Shown here piece by piece: positions 26,372 to 35,669 of a stretch of DNA of 64,000 bases. Both the position numbers and the translations under genes were made by a program. This DNA is from Arenibacterium halophilum (lineage in GTDB: Bacteria; Pseudomonadota; Alphaproteobacteria; Rhodobacterales; Rhodobacteraceae): assembly GCF_005938225.1 (NCBI RefSeq), contig NZ_VCPC01000002.1, positions 186,001-250,000 of the forward strand, in the 5' to 3' direction. Positions within the stretch are counted from its first letter, which is position 1. Every line of letters begins with the position of its first letter. The notes below the pieces were generated by a model. The model did no database searches and was not told the DNA's origin. It worked only from the letters and a program-made list of their open reading frames with translations.

Positions 26372-27181
26372 TCATGGCTCATCCACTTCAAGCACGAAGG
26401 CACCGGGATCGATACGGTTGTCTATGGCGTCCACGATCTCTGGCCGCAGCGACGGGTCGTCCGGGTAGAACATACCCGTCTGACGCATCGCCCGCAGCAC
26501 GCTGATATCGGTTCCCAGAAACTCCAGCGCGACGCGCGAGGCACCGGGTTTGCGGCCCCGGCGTGTCGGGCCGCCGGTCTGTATGCCCAGCAGGAAATCC
26601 ACGCGGCTGCGATAGCTGGGATAGAGTGTCATCTGCGTGACCGAGTTCATTTCCAGTGTTTCGTACTCGAACAGCTGGATACGGTCGGCCAGTTGGAACA
26701 GCATGCCCTCGTACTTGTTCGACCGGAACCAGCGCCCGGTATCCGGGTCGCGGAGGATCTCGACGTTCTTGAAATAGCCGCGGCCATCGCGGACCACGAT
26801 CCGGGCCAGCGATTTGATGATGCAGCCCTTGTTCCCGAAGGAATAGAAGTAACGGAAGTAATACCCTTCGTATCGGTCGACGGGGCTGGATCGTGCAAGC
26901 AATGCCTCGAGCCGTTGCATCGGCAATTCAAGCTGGGGGCGTGGAACTGGCTGGCGGCGCAGGCCGATGAGCTGCGCAAAGCGGCTTTCCTCCATCAGCA
27001 TCTCGGAGTCCGTGACTCCAATAAAATCGCAAATCCGGCGCATGTTGTGCCGCGACGGGTGCACCTGCCCGTTGAGGTACTTGTTGAACTGCTGACGATT
27101 GATCCCGATCCGGCGGCATACGTCCGAGATCGAAGCGTGATAGCTGCAAGCGAGCGTCAGGTTCTTGGCGAAATTGGACAT
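26372..27181 (-). CDS. HTH regulator (XRE-like N-terminus) of unknown target
   Basis: A 269-residue protein. The first 60 residues carry a helix-turn-helix (SISDVCRRIGINRQQFNKYL). The rest is a conserved but uncharacterised region with YEGYYFRYFYSFGNKG and GRWFRSNKYEGM. A TTGACA-like -35 box lies on the minus strand at 27211-27216, but the best -10 is poorly spaced. It is divergent from the peptide ABC operon, which it may control. Target and signal unknown. Confidence 0.75.
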   Translation of the reverse strand: MSNFAKNLTLACSYHASISDVCRRIGINRQQFNKYLNGQVHPSRHNMRRICDFIGVTDSEMLMEESRFAQLIGLRRQPVPRPQLELPMQRLEALLARSSPVDRYEGYYFRYFYSFGNKGCIIKSLARIVVRDGRGYFKNVEILRDPDTGRWFRSNKYEGMLFQLADRIQLFEYETLEMNSVTQMTLYPSYRSRVDFLLGIQTGGPTRRGRKPGASRVALEFLGTDISVLRAMRQTGMFYPDDPSLRPEIVDAIDNRIDPGAFVLEVDEP

Positions 27182-27347
27182 AGCTCTATCGCATATTGAA
27201 GCACCTTGTGTGTCAAGTGGCGCATAGGTGCGAAATTGTCATGCGCAGGGCCTTCGCTCATCCTGCGGTCATAAAAAGATTACAAACTCCGGCCCGACGG
27301 CACTCTGATTTGCCGTTACGACGGAAAGACCAACAGGAGCGACGACC

Positions 27348-28898
27348 TTGACCCTCACCAACACGACACGACGCACCTTCCTGACCTCGGCGGCAGCGCT
27401 TGGCGCGGCTGGTTTCTTTCCCGGCGGCGTTGGCATGCTGCGCGCGCAGGAAGGCCGGGTTCTGAACCTGCGTCTTGATGGCGACAACTCGATCCTTGAT
27501 CCCGGCTACATGGTCGGTGGCACCGAGATCGAAGCCCAGAAGCAATGTCTGCCCTTCCTTGCCGAATACGTCCGTGATGGCGACACGTTCAGCTGGCAGC
27601 CCACGGCCTATGTGACCCGGCTGGAATATGTCGATGACACCCATATCGAATTTGAACTGGCCCCGGGGCTGGTTTGGTCTGGTGGGCACGGCACGCTCAA
27701 GGCATCGGACGTGGCTTATTCCTATGCCCGAATGAAAGACAGCGAATGGTCGGGCTATTTCGATGCGCTGGAAACCGTCGAGGTAACCGGCGAGCTGACA
27801 GGCACGCTGGTACTGAACAAGCCCTTCGCGCCCTTCATCATGGTCACGCTTTGCCATGGTCCGGGCGCCATCGTCTGCGAAGCGGCAACCGAAGCGGCGG
27901 GCGGCCGGTTCACCACCGAGTTTCCCGCGATTTGTGGCCCCTACACCTATTCCGCCACCCCCGGCCAGCGCGCCGTGTTCGAGAAAAACCCCGAATGGAC
28001 CGGCCCGGCGCCGGGCTTTGATCGCGTTGTCTGCCATGTCATCACCGAGGTGCAGGCAGCCGAACTGGCCTACGAAGCCGGAGAGATCGACTGCACCGAA
28101 CTGGGCCCCGACAGCCTCGCGCGCTATTCCAAGGAAATGCCCGAGAACACGGCGATCACCACCGCCGGACAGCTGCAGTATATGTGGATGGGCATGAACA
28201 CCCAGCACCCGAAACTGCAGGACATCAAGGTGCGGCAGGCGATCCAGCACGCGGTCGATGTCGACAGCATCCTGGCGGGCGCCTTCGCCGGCACCTCGGC
28301 CAAGTCGCACGGCATTGTCTGCCCCGGCTTGCTGGGCGCGCGGTCCGATCATGGCTATACCTATGACCCCGCAAAGGCGCGTGAGCTGATGGCCGAATCC
28401 GGCGTGACCGGGCTGGAACTGACCCTGCGCACGCTGAACTGGCAGGAACGCCTTCTGACCGCGCAGATCATCCAGGCCAACCTGGCTGCGATCGGCATCA
28501 CCGTGAACATCCTGCCGATGGAAAGCGGGCCATTCTGGGAAATGGGCATGGAAGAGGCCGGCGACACCTGGCAGGATCTCGAGCTGTGGATCATGCGCTT
28601 CGCCACCGTGCCCGATCCCTACGAGGCCACCCAGTGGTTCATTTCGGGTCAGGTTGGCATCTGGAACTGGGAACGCTGGACCGACGAGGAGTTCGACAGC
28701 CTTTATGACGAGGGCCTGTCCGAGACCGACACCGCCGCGCGCGAGGCGATTTACGTCCGCATGCAGGAGATCATGGATGCGACGGGCGCCTACGTCTGGA
28801 TCAACCACGAGCCCGAAACCTATGCCCACAAGACCAGCATCGAGGTCGTGGCGGCGCCGTCAGGTGAACTGAACTATCACCGGTTCAAACCGGTCTGA
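27348..28898 (+). CDS. Peptide/opine ABC transporter substrate-binding protein (family 5), Tat-exported
   Basis: A 516-residue solute-binding protein of the DppA/OppA family. It begins at a TTG codon (27348), with AGGAG nine bases upstream and no in-frame ATG nearby. The twin-arginine signal TTRRTFLTSAAALG implies export of a folded protein by Tat. The core has the family's KVRQAIQHAVDVDSI and the late PDPYEATQWF region. It is the first gene of a peptide-type importer followed by a hydrolase, so short peptides or modified amino acids are likely ligands. Confidence 0.88.
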   Translation: MTLTNTTRRTFLTSAAALGAAGFFPGGVGMLRAQEGRVLNLRLDGDNSILDPGYMVGGTEIEAQKQCLPFLAEYVRDGDTFSWQPTAYVTRLEYVDDTHIEFELAPGLVWSGGHGTLKASDVAYSYARMKDSEWSGYFDALETVEVTGELTGTLVLNKPFAPFIMVTLCHGPGAIVCEAATEAAGGRFTTEFPAICGPYTYSATPGQRAVFEKNPEWTGPAPGFDRVVCHVITEVQAAELAYEAGEIDCTELGPDSLARYSKEMPENTAITTAGQLQYMWMGMNTQHPKLQDIKVRQAIQHAVDVDSILAGAFAGTSAKSHGIVCPGLLGARSDHGYTYDPAKARELMAESGVTGLELTLRTLNWQERLLTAQIIQANLAAIGITVNILPMESGPFWEMGMEEAGDTWQDLELWIMRFATVPDPYEATQWFISGQVGIWNWERWTDEEFDSLYDEGLSETDTAAREAIYVRMQEIMDATGAYVWINHEPETYAHKTSIEVVAAPSGELNYHRFKPV

Positions 28899-28921
28899 GG
28901 CGTGACGCCTTCCTTCACGCC
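28899..28921 (+). terminator. Intercistronic stem-loop after the peptide-binding gene
   Basis: GGCGTGA (28899-28905) pairs perfectly with TCACGCC (28915-28921), directly after the stop codon. No U-tract follows and the operon continues at 28969. It is likely a 3' stabiliser or partial terminator. Confidence 0.5.
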
Positions 28922-28968
28922 GTGATCGGCGCGGAGGAAGGCCAGCACGAACCGGGGGCAAATCCGGC

Positions 28969-29913
28969 ATGATACCTTACCTGACAAAGCGACTGGGGCT
29001 GGCGGCGATTGTCGTCATGGCTGTCCTGTTGCTGCTGTTCTCGATGCTGCACATGATCCCGGGCAACCCGGCGATCCTGGCGCTCGGCACACGGGCCACG
29101 CCCGAGGCGATCGCGGAATACACCGCACGGATGCGTCTGAACGAACCGGTCGTGACGCAATTCTTCCATTTTCTCGGGAATGCGGTGCAGGGCGATCTTG
29201 GGCAGGATGTCTTCTCGAACCGACCGGTGACCGCGATCATCGCAGAGCGCATCGGCTTTTCGCTGGCGCTGATCTGCACCGGCATGGGCTGGGCGGTATT
29301 GCTGGGCGTGCCCCTTGGCTGCTTGGCGGCCGTGCGGCCGGGGTCGTGGCTCGACCGGGTAACCGGCATTTTCTCGGTCGGCATGATCGCGATACCGTCG
29401 TTCCTTGTCTCGATCTGGGCGCTGTTGCTTTTCTCTCTGGAACTGCGCTGGCTGCCAGCCATCGGCGCGGGCGAGCCCGGCGATTTCGCCGACCAACTGA
29501 GCCACCTCGTGCTGCCCGCCTTCGCCATCGGCTTGGGCTGGGTGGGCTACCTGGCCCGCATGGTCCGCGCCTCCATGCTCGAAGTGTTGGGAGAGCCCTA
29601 CATCCGTTCGGCCCGCGCCTTCGGCCTGACACCGCGCCGCGTGGTGCTGGGTTATGCGCTGCGCGTTGCCATCTTGCCCACGATCACGCTGATCGGCATG
29701 GGCTTTGGCGGGCTGATTTCATCGGCCGTCTTCGCCGAGATCATCTTTTCCCGGCCCGGCGTCGGCAAGATGATCTTCGACGCGGTGTCGGACCGCAACT
29801 TTCCGATCGTGCAGGGCGGCGTTCTTGTCGCCACCTGTTTCTACATCCTCGTCGTCCTGATCTCAGATCTTCTCATTGCCTGGCTTGATCCCCGTGTCCG
29901 CTCTTCCCTCTGA
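28969..29913 (+). CDS. DppB-like ABC transporter permease
   Basis: A 314-residue permease with six membrane segments, an N-terminal YLTKRLGLA start and FSMLHMIPGNPA typical of the DppB/OppB family. The C-terminal EAA loop is in VRASMLEVLGEPYIRSARAFG, and FAEIIFSRPGVGKMIFDAV follows. It forms the channel with the DppC-like partner, whose start overlaps this gene's end. Confidence 0.9.
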   Translation: MIPYLTKRLGLAAIVVMAVLLLLFSMLHMIPGNPAILALGTRATPEAIAEYTARMRLNEPVVTQFFHFLGNAVQGDLGQDVFSNRPVTAIIAERIGFSLALICTGMGWAVLLGVPLGCLAAVRPGSWLDRVTGIFSVGMIAIPSFLVSIWALLLFSLELRWLPAIGAGEPGDFADQLSHLVLPAFAIGLGWVGYLARMVRASMLEVLGEPYIRSARAFGLTPRRVVLGYALRVAILPTITLIGMGFGGLISSAVFAEIIFSRPGVGKMIFDAVSDRNFPIVQGGVLVATCFYILVVLISDLLIAWLDPRVRSSL

Positions 29914-30811
29914 CCCCGTCGTTTCCGACACGACCGCCACCTCCGACGCCCTGCGCGAAAGCGCCGGCCGTGAACGGCGCGAGAAACTGGTGCGTTTTCT
30001 GACCGACTGGCAGGGGGTAACCGGCCTGTTGCTGGTGGTGATCTTCTTCGCCTCAGCCATCTTCGCGCCGTGGATCGCGCCCTACGATCCAAATGCGATG
30101 GACATCCCCGCCCGCATGTCGGGCCCCACCTGGGCCCATATCGCCGGAACCGATCAACTGGGCCGTGATACCTTCTCGCGTATCCTGCACGGCGGGCGCG
30201 TGGCGCTTTATATCGCGGCGATCGGGGTGTCCGCGTCGCTGTCGATCGGGCTGGTGCTGGGGATGATCGCGGGCTACGGGCCGCGCTGGCTGGACAACCT
30301 GCTGCTGCTGGCCTTCGATGCGGTGCGCTCGTTCCCGGCGGTCATCCTGGCGCTGGCCACGGTCGCCCTGACAGGACCAAGTCTGACGGTCGTGCTGGCC
30401 ATCGTTATCCTGACCACGATCCCCAGCTACGGCCGGGTCGCCCGGACGGCGACGCTGGCCTTGCGTCACACCGAATTCATCCTGGCGGAACGCTCGCTAG
30501 GCGCATCGACGGGGCGGATCCTGTTCCAGCACGTCATGCCCAACGTCATCGGCCCGCTGCTGATCCTGGCCGCGATGGAGGTGCCTGTTGTCGTGTCGAT
30601 CGAGGCCGGGCTGTCGTTCCTTGGCATCGGCGTGCTGCCGCCGCAGGCCAGCTGGGGCACGATCCTGAACGAAGGCTACCTTGTGATCCGCGATGCGCCC
30701 TGGATGGTGATCGCGGGAGGCATCCCGCTGATCCTGACGACGCTCGGTTTCACCTTCCTGGGCGAGGCGCTGCGCGACATCTTCGACCCGCGCATGGGGA
30801 GGGGACGATGA
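29894..30811 (+). CDS. DppC-like ABC transporter permease
   Basis: A 305-residue permease from GTG 29894; TTG 29876 is an alternative that would add six residues. Either way it overlaps the dppB-like gene. It has the family's N-terminal helix, the GTDQLGRDTFSRILHGGRVA segment and six hydrophobic stretches. The final residues overlap the next start at ATG 30808 (ATGA). Start choice is uncertain because no clear ribosome site precedes either codon. Confidence 0.88.
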   Translation: MSALPSDPVVSDTTATSDALRESAGRERREKLVRFLTDWQGVTGLLLVVIFFASAIFAPWIAPYDPNAMDIPARMSGPTWAHIAGTDQLGRDTFSRILHGGRVALYIAAIGVSASLSIGLVLGMIAGYGPRWLDNLLLLAFDAVRSFPAVILALATVALTGPSLTVVLAIVILTTIPSYGRVARTATLALRHTEFILAERSLGASTGRILFQHVMPNVIGPLLILAAMEVPVVVSIEAGLSFLGIGVLPPQASWGTILNEGYLVIRDAPWMVIAGGIPLILTTLGFTFLGEALRDIFDPRMGRGR

Positions 30812-32901
30812 AGGACATGGTTTCCCGCACGGGCAATGACACGCTGCTGAGCATTGATGGCCTCACCCTCGATTTCCGCACCAACCGGGGTCGGGTGAAG
30901 GCGCTGCGCGACATATCGTTCCCGGTAAGGAAGGGCCGCATTCTTGGCATTGTCGGCGAAAGCGGATCGGGCAAAAGCACCGTATTGTGGTCGATCCTTG
31001 GCCTGCTTGCCGGGAATGCCGATGTCACGGCGGGCCGCATCGACTATGGTGACAAGAACCTGCTGACCCTCGATGCCGAGGGGCTGCGCGCCCTGCGCGG
31101 CGAGGAGGTCAGCGTTGTCTTCCAGGATCCGATGACCTCTCAGATCCCGGTGCTGCCCTATGCGCGCCAGATGTCGGATATCCTTTACCGTCGGTCCATG
31201 TCCGAGGCCGCCAAGCGTGCCGCCGCCGTGGACATGCTGCGCCGTGTCGGCATTCCTGACCCTGAAAGCAGGGTCGATGCCTATCCGCACCAGTTCTCGG
31301 GCGGGATGCGCCAGCGCGCGGGCATCGCGATGTCGATGCTGACCGGGCCGAACCTGCTGCTTGCGGACGAACCAACCACTGCGTTGGACGTCACCATGGA
31401 GGCCCAGATGATCGGCCTCATGCGGGGGCTGCGAGATGATTTCGACACCACGATCGTGGTGGTTTCGCACAACCTTGGCCTTATCGCCGAGATGTGCGAC
31501 GACGTGGTGGTGATGTACGCGGGCGAGGTGGTTGAGACCGGCGAGGTTCACGACATCTTCCACAACGCCCGCCACCCCTATACGCGCGCCCTGCTGGAAT
31601 GTGATCCGGCCCGAATCGCCGATGTCACGCGCAAGCTGCCGGTGATCCCTGGCGATATCCCCGACCTGACCAAGCCGCTGGCGGGCTGCATCTTCGCCGG
31701 CCGCTGCCAGAAGGCCATGCCCGCCTGCGTTACCACTGCACCGCCGCTGATCAAGCGCGGGACCGGTGCCGCCCGCTGTCACCTGCTGGAGGGGCCGCTG
31801 GCTGATCCCTCATGGCCGCCAGCGCCCGAGGTGCCCACTGTCGCGCGGGACACCGGGACTGCGACCGTGCGGGGTGCAGCAAAGGGCGAGCCACTTTTGG
31901 AGGTGCGCGATCTGAACGTCCAGTTCCGCACTATGGGCGCGTTGAAGGCGCGGATGAACGGGGTCGCGCGGCCCTTCGTCGATGCGGTGCTGGACGTCTC
32001 GCTCGATATTCGGCCCGGTGAAACGCTGGCGCTGGTGGGCGAAAGCGGATCTGGCAAGACGACGCTGGGCCGGACCATCCTGAACCTGCAATCCGCCGCC
32101 GGCGGTTCGGTCCGCTTCGACGGGGCCGAGATCGGCAACATGGCCGAACGCCGGTTCAAGCCGCTGCGCCGCGACATGGCCATGATGTTCCAGGATCCGG
32201 TCGGTTCGCTCTCGCCGCGCAAGTCGGTGCGCGCGCTGATCTCCGAGCCGCTGCTGATTCACGGCGCCGAGGGCCGCGACCTGGATGCCGAAGCCGAGCG
32301 GCTGGCAGACATGGTGCGCTTGCCGCGCGGTTTCCTGTCGCGCTACCCGCACGAACTGTCGGGCGGGCAGGCGCGCCGGGTCGGCGTGGCCCGTGCGCTG
32401 GCGCTGAACCCGCGCCTGATCGTGGCAGACGAGCCGACGGCGGGGCTGGACGTTTCGGTGCAGGGCGAGACCCTGAACCTGATGGCGGACCTGCAGGCCG
32501 AACACGGTCTCAGCTATCTGATCATCACCCACAACTTGCCGGTGGTGCGCCATATCGCGGACCGGATCGCCATCATGTATCTGGGCCGCATCGTCGAGGA
32601 CGGGCCTGCGGCCGAGGTCTTTGCAAAACCCGCGCATCCCTATACCCGCGCGCTGGTCGAAGGGGTGCCGCAGCCCGATCCCGACCGCCGCCGTCCGCCC
32701 TCGGCTGCGATCGAGGGCGAGGTGCCCAGCCTGCTGCGCCGCCCCAAGGGCTGCGATTTCGCCACCCGCTGTCCGCTGGCCCGCGACGCCTGCCGCGTGG
32801 AGAAGCCCGAACACCGCCAACTCACGCCGGATCGCAGGCATGCCTGCCTGTTCCCGCTGATCGACACGCAAGACAACAAGAACAAGACGGAGACCCCATG
32901 A
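30808..32901 (+). CDS. Fused dual ATPase of the peptide ABC importer (DppD-DppF type)
   Basis: A 697-residue protein carrying two complete ATPase domains. Domain 1 has Walker A GESGSGKST (50-58), signature FSGGMRQRAGIAM and Walker B LLLADEPTTALD. Domain 2 has Walker A GESGSGKTT near residue 411, signature LSGGQARRVGVARALA and Walker B LIVADEPTAGLD. Each is followed by the cysteine-rich oligopeptide C-terminal region (CIFAGRCQKAMPAC; CDFATRCPLARDAC). In most bacteria these are two genes, DppD and DppF. The start overlaps the permease stop (ATGA), and the end overlaps the hydrolase start. Confidence 0.92.
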   Translation: MKDMVSRTGNDTLLSIDGLTLDFRTNRGRVKALRDISFPVRKGRILGIVGESGSGKSTVLWSILGLLAGNADVTAGRIDYGDKNLLTLDAEGLRALRGEEVSVVFQDPMTSQIPVLPYARQMSDILYRRSMSEAAKRAAAVDMLRRVGIPDPESRVDAYPHQFSGGMRQRAGIAMSMLTGPNLLLADEPTTALDVTMEAQMIGLMRGLRDDFDTTIVVVSHNLGLIAEMCDDVVVMYAGEVVETGEVHDIFHNARHPYTRALLECDPARIADVTRKLPVIPGDIPDLTKPLAGCIFAGRCQKAMPACVTTAPPLIKRGTGAARCHLLEGPLADPSWPPAPEVPTVARDTGTATVRGAAKGEPLLEVRDLNVQFRTMGALKARMNGVARPFVDAVLDVSLDIRPGETLALVGESGSGKTTLGRTILNLQSAAGGSVRFDGAEIGNMAERRFKPLRRDMAMMFQDPVGSLSPRKSVRALISEPLLIHGAEGRDLDAEAERLADMVRLPRGFLSRYPHELSGGQARRVGVARALALNPRLIVADEPTAGLDVSVQGETLNLMADLQAEHGLSYLIITHNLPVVRHIADRIAIMYLGRIVEDGPAAEVFAKPAHPYTRALVEGVPQPDPDRRRPPSAAIEGEVPSLLRRPKGCDFATRCPLARDACRVEKPEHRQLTPDRRHACLFPLIDTQDNKNKTETP

Positions 32902-34322
32902 GCTACGGGATCTATATCGGACGAAACCTGACCGCAGACGGGCACGCCTGGCTGGCCGGCTACGGCGACGAGCCGTCAAGCCACTGGCTCGAGATCATCG
33001 ACCGGGCCGAGCACGCCGCAGACGCCACCATCACCGTGGGCGTCGGCCCCGATAGCGACATGCCCGGTCATCGTACCGAAATCCCGCAGGCCGCGCGGAC
33101 GGCCCGGCACATGCGCGTCAGCTACAGCTATTACCTTGGGGTGCCAGCACCGATTACGAATGGTGGGTTGAACGAACACGGCGTTGCGGTGCGCGATATC
33201 TGGTCGACATCCCGTAAGGCGCTGATCGAGATGACGCCTAAGGACCAGACCGGCCCGAATTATTCCGACCTGGCGCGGATCGTCGTCGAACGCGCCACCA
33301 CCGCGCGTGAGGGCGTCGACATCATGGCCCGGTTGATCGCCGAGCACGGCTATTCCTGCTACGGCGGCAATTCGCATATCATCGCCGACCCGGACGAAGC
33401 CTGGGTGGTCATCCAGTTCTCGGGCGGCAAAGGGCTGTGGGTCGCGGAACGGCTCGGGCCGGACGACATCCGCGCCTCGCGCCCCGGCTATGTCGGTGTC
33501 GTGCCGCTGGAGCCGGACGAAACGTATTTGTATCCCGAGCACTTCATACAGACGGCAGTGGATCTTGGCTGGTACGACCCTGCGAGCGGTGCGCCCTTTG
33601 ACGTGAATGCAATCTACGGCGACGGCAAGGGCCCGTGGAAGGGCATGGCCTGGGTCGAAGAGCAGATGCGCCAGCGCGCCGCCGCCGCGCCGCTGACCTT
33701 TGCCGACGTCTGCTGGTCGATCCAGACCGAGACGCTGACCGGGGACACTGCCGGTTACGGACAAGTCGTGCCACTGGTGCACCCCTCGCATTCCGACCTG
33801 CGGATGATGTGGCACGCCCCGGTCGGCCCCGTCACCGCGCCGCTGGTGCCGGTTTTCCTTGGCCAGACCGAGGTGCCGGACGAATTCGGTCAGCATCGCT
33901 ATCTGACAACCGGAGAAGCGCACCGCTTTCTCGACCGTCGCAAGGAGGTCACGGACCCCGACACCGTCAGCCACGTCCCGCAGGGAGTCGAGGTCGCCGA
34001 CAGCGCGGTCTACCAGTACAAGCGACTGATGCATCTGGCTTTTCAGGACGATGCCCTGCTGCGCGAGGTGTGGGATCACTGGCGCCTGATGGAGACGAAG
34101 CTGGCAGAGGACGTGCCCGCCGTCCTGCGTAGCGCCGAACTGCTGCTGGAGGCCGGTGAACCCGCTCTTGCCCGCCGCCTTATGACCCGAGAAAGCCATG
34201 CGTGGCTTTCAAAGGGCCTGGAGGATTGCCGCGCCCTGGTTGCTTCGGGATACGCCCGCCTGCGTCTGCGCGACGCGCTCAACCGCCACGGCAAGCCACT
34301 GGCGCCCGAGCAGTACTGGTAA
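32898..34322 (+). CDS. C69-family (PepD-like) Ntn peptidase or amidohydrolase
   Basis: A 474-residue protein of the C69 dipeptidase family (N-terminal nucleophile fold). The N-terminus MSYGIYIGRNLTADGHAWL lines up with CTTILVGKKAS-type starts, but the expected catalytic cysteine is Ser2. Removal of Met1 would expose Ser2 as the N-terminal nucleophile. GGNSHIIADPDEAWVVIQF matches the family's internal strands. ATG 32898 overlaps the ATPase stop, so it is coupled to the importer, and its likely job is to hydrolyse the imported peptide or amide in the cytoplasm. No signal peptide is visible. Confidence 0.8.
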   Translation: MSYGIYIGRNLTADGHAWLAGYGDEPSSHWLEIIDRAEHAADATITVGVGPDSDMPGHRTEIPQAARTARHMRVSYSYYLGVPAPITNGGLNEHGVAVRDIWSTSRKALIEMTPKDQTGPNYSDLARIVVERATTAREGVDIMARLIAEHGYSCYGGNSHIIADPDEAWVVIQFSGGKGLWVAERLGPDDIRASRPGYVGVVPLEPDETYLYPEHFIQTAVDLGWYDPASGAPFDVNAIYGDGKGPWKGMAWVEEQMRQRAAAAPLTFADVCWSIQTETLTGDTAGYGQVVPLVHPSHSDLRMMWHAPVGPVTAPLVPVFLGQTEVPDEFGQHRYLTTGEAHRFLDRRKEVTDPDTVSHVPQGVEVADSAVYQYKRLMHLAFQDDALLREVWDHWRLMETKLAEDVPAVLRSAELLLEAGEPALARRLMTRESHAWLSKGLEDCRALVASGYARLRLRDALNRHGKPLAPEQYW

Positions 34323-34603
34323 GGGGCCGGGCCGACGTCGGGTGGTTGCGGGCACGCGGGTAATCGAAGGCGTCAATTTGGCTGCTTTTGCCCGATCCCC
34401 GTGCCACAGGGTCCAATGCCGGACGCGGGCGCTGCGCTGCCGATAACCCGAGTTTGCGCGGCTGGCAGGGCGGCTCCCATCAAACAGCGGTGCCTTCCGG
34501 AGGTGCCGGCGGGGTATCGCCCCGGCTGGCGCCGTCTGCATTGATGTTGAAATCGCAGCTGCAAGCGGCATAGTTCCAGCGCCTGGGATGGGGAGCAGCG
34601 GTC

Positions 34604-35542
34604 ATGGCGAATTTGCAGCGCGGAACTCTCTCCCGGCAATTGACGCTCCGCCATCTGCGCGTGATCCACGGCCTGGCCGAGCATCGCCTTGTCGCGCGCG
34701 TTTCGGCGGCGCTGAATGTCACGCAGCCTGCGGTATCCAAACAGATTGCCGAGCTGGAAGAGATTGTCGGAACCCCGATCATCCGGCGCGAGCGGAACCG
34801 GCTGCACCTGACTCCGGTCGGGCTGCGGCTGGCAGATCATGCGCGTCAGGTGCTCAATCAGCTGGACCGGGCAGAATTCGATCTACAGGCGATGGCGAGC
34901 GGCGTTGCAGGCACCGTCAATATCGGCGTGGTCAGTTCCGTGGCGCCGATCGTGCTGCCCCAGGCGATTACCCTGTTCAAGAACGCCGCGCCCAATGCCA
35001 GCCTGTCGATCACCGAAGGGCATTTTGTTTCGCTCTATCCGCGGCTGGATGCAGGGCAGTTCGATCTGCTGATTGCCCGGACCTGGCAGCCGCAGGATCT
35101 TGAGGGGATCGACCAGACGGTCCTGCTGACCGAACCGCTGGTGGTGATCGCCGGGCGCAATCATCCGTTGGCGAAAATGGAGCAGATCGACTGGACCGAA
35201 GCGGTCGGCTGGCCCTGGATTCTGCCGCAGCCGGATTCGGTGGCGCGCCGGGCTGTGGATGCGATGTTTGCCGAACGCGGGGTGACGCCCCCGGGCAATA
35301 CGATCTCGTCACTGTCCCTGTCGCTCAACCTTGAGCTTTTGCAGCAGATGCCGACGCTTGGCATGTTCCCGCAGAGCCTTGCAAAAGCCCATGTCGCCCG
35401 TGGCGATCTGGTGGTTCTGCCGCTGGATACCGGGGATTTCCTGTCCGAAGCGCGATGCTTCTGGAAGACAGGCGCGCCGCAGAACAACAGCGCCTTCGCC
35501 CTGTTTATGCAATGTCTGAGCCAGGTGTCGGAGCGCGGATAA
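34604..35542 (+). CDS. LysR-family transcriptional regulator
   Basis: A 312-residue LysR regulator. The HTH is at residues about 13-60 (LRHLRVIHGLAEHRLVARVS, then VTQPAVSKQIAELEE), and the remainder is the type 2 periplasmic-binding-like effector domain. It is transcribed toward the amidase and TRAP genes and lies 128 bases from the amidase start, so it is the probable activator of that operon. The 281 bases before it hold no recognisable gene. Confidence 0.92.
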   Translation: MANLQRGTLSRQLTLRHLRVIHGLAEHRLVARVSAALNVTQPAVSKQIAELEEIVGTPIIRRERNRLHLTPVGLRLADHARQVLNQLDRAEFDLQAMASGVAGTVNIGVVSSVAPIVLPQAITLFKNAAPNASLSITEGHFVSLYPRLDAGQFDLLIARTWQPQDLEGIDQTVLLTEPLVVIAGRNHPLAKMEQIDWTEAVGWPWILPQPDSVARRAVDAMFAERGVTPPGNTISSLSLSLNLELLQQMPTLGMFPQSLAKAHVARGDLVVLPLDTGDFLSEARCFWKTGAPQNNSAFALFMQCLSQVSERG

Positions 35543-35669
35543 ACCATTCCGTTTGGTTAAGGTTGTGGGCGAAAAACTCATTATTTTTGCCCAAATCTTC
35601 ATCATACCCTGAGCAGAGTTTCTGGGAGGAGCTGGCGTTCACGCACCGTGGAGGCCAGTTGGAGAGAAT

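Noticed and set aside
27190-27216. TTGACA promoter-like match on the minus strand before the HTH gene
   Set aside because: The best -10 is poor and only 15 bases away, and the predicted start of transcription would fall at the start codon. Kept only as a remark in the gene entry.
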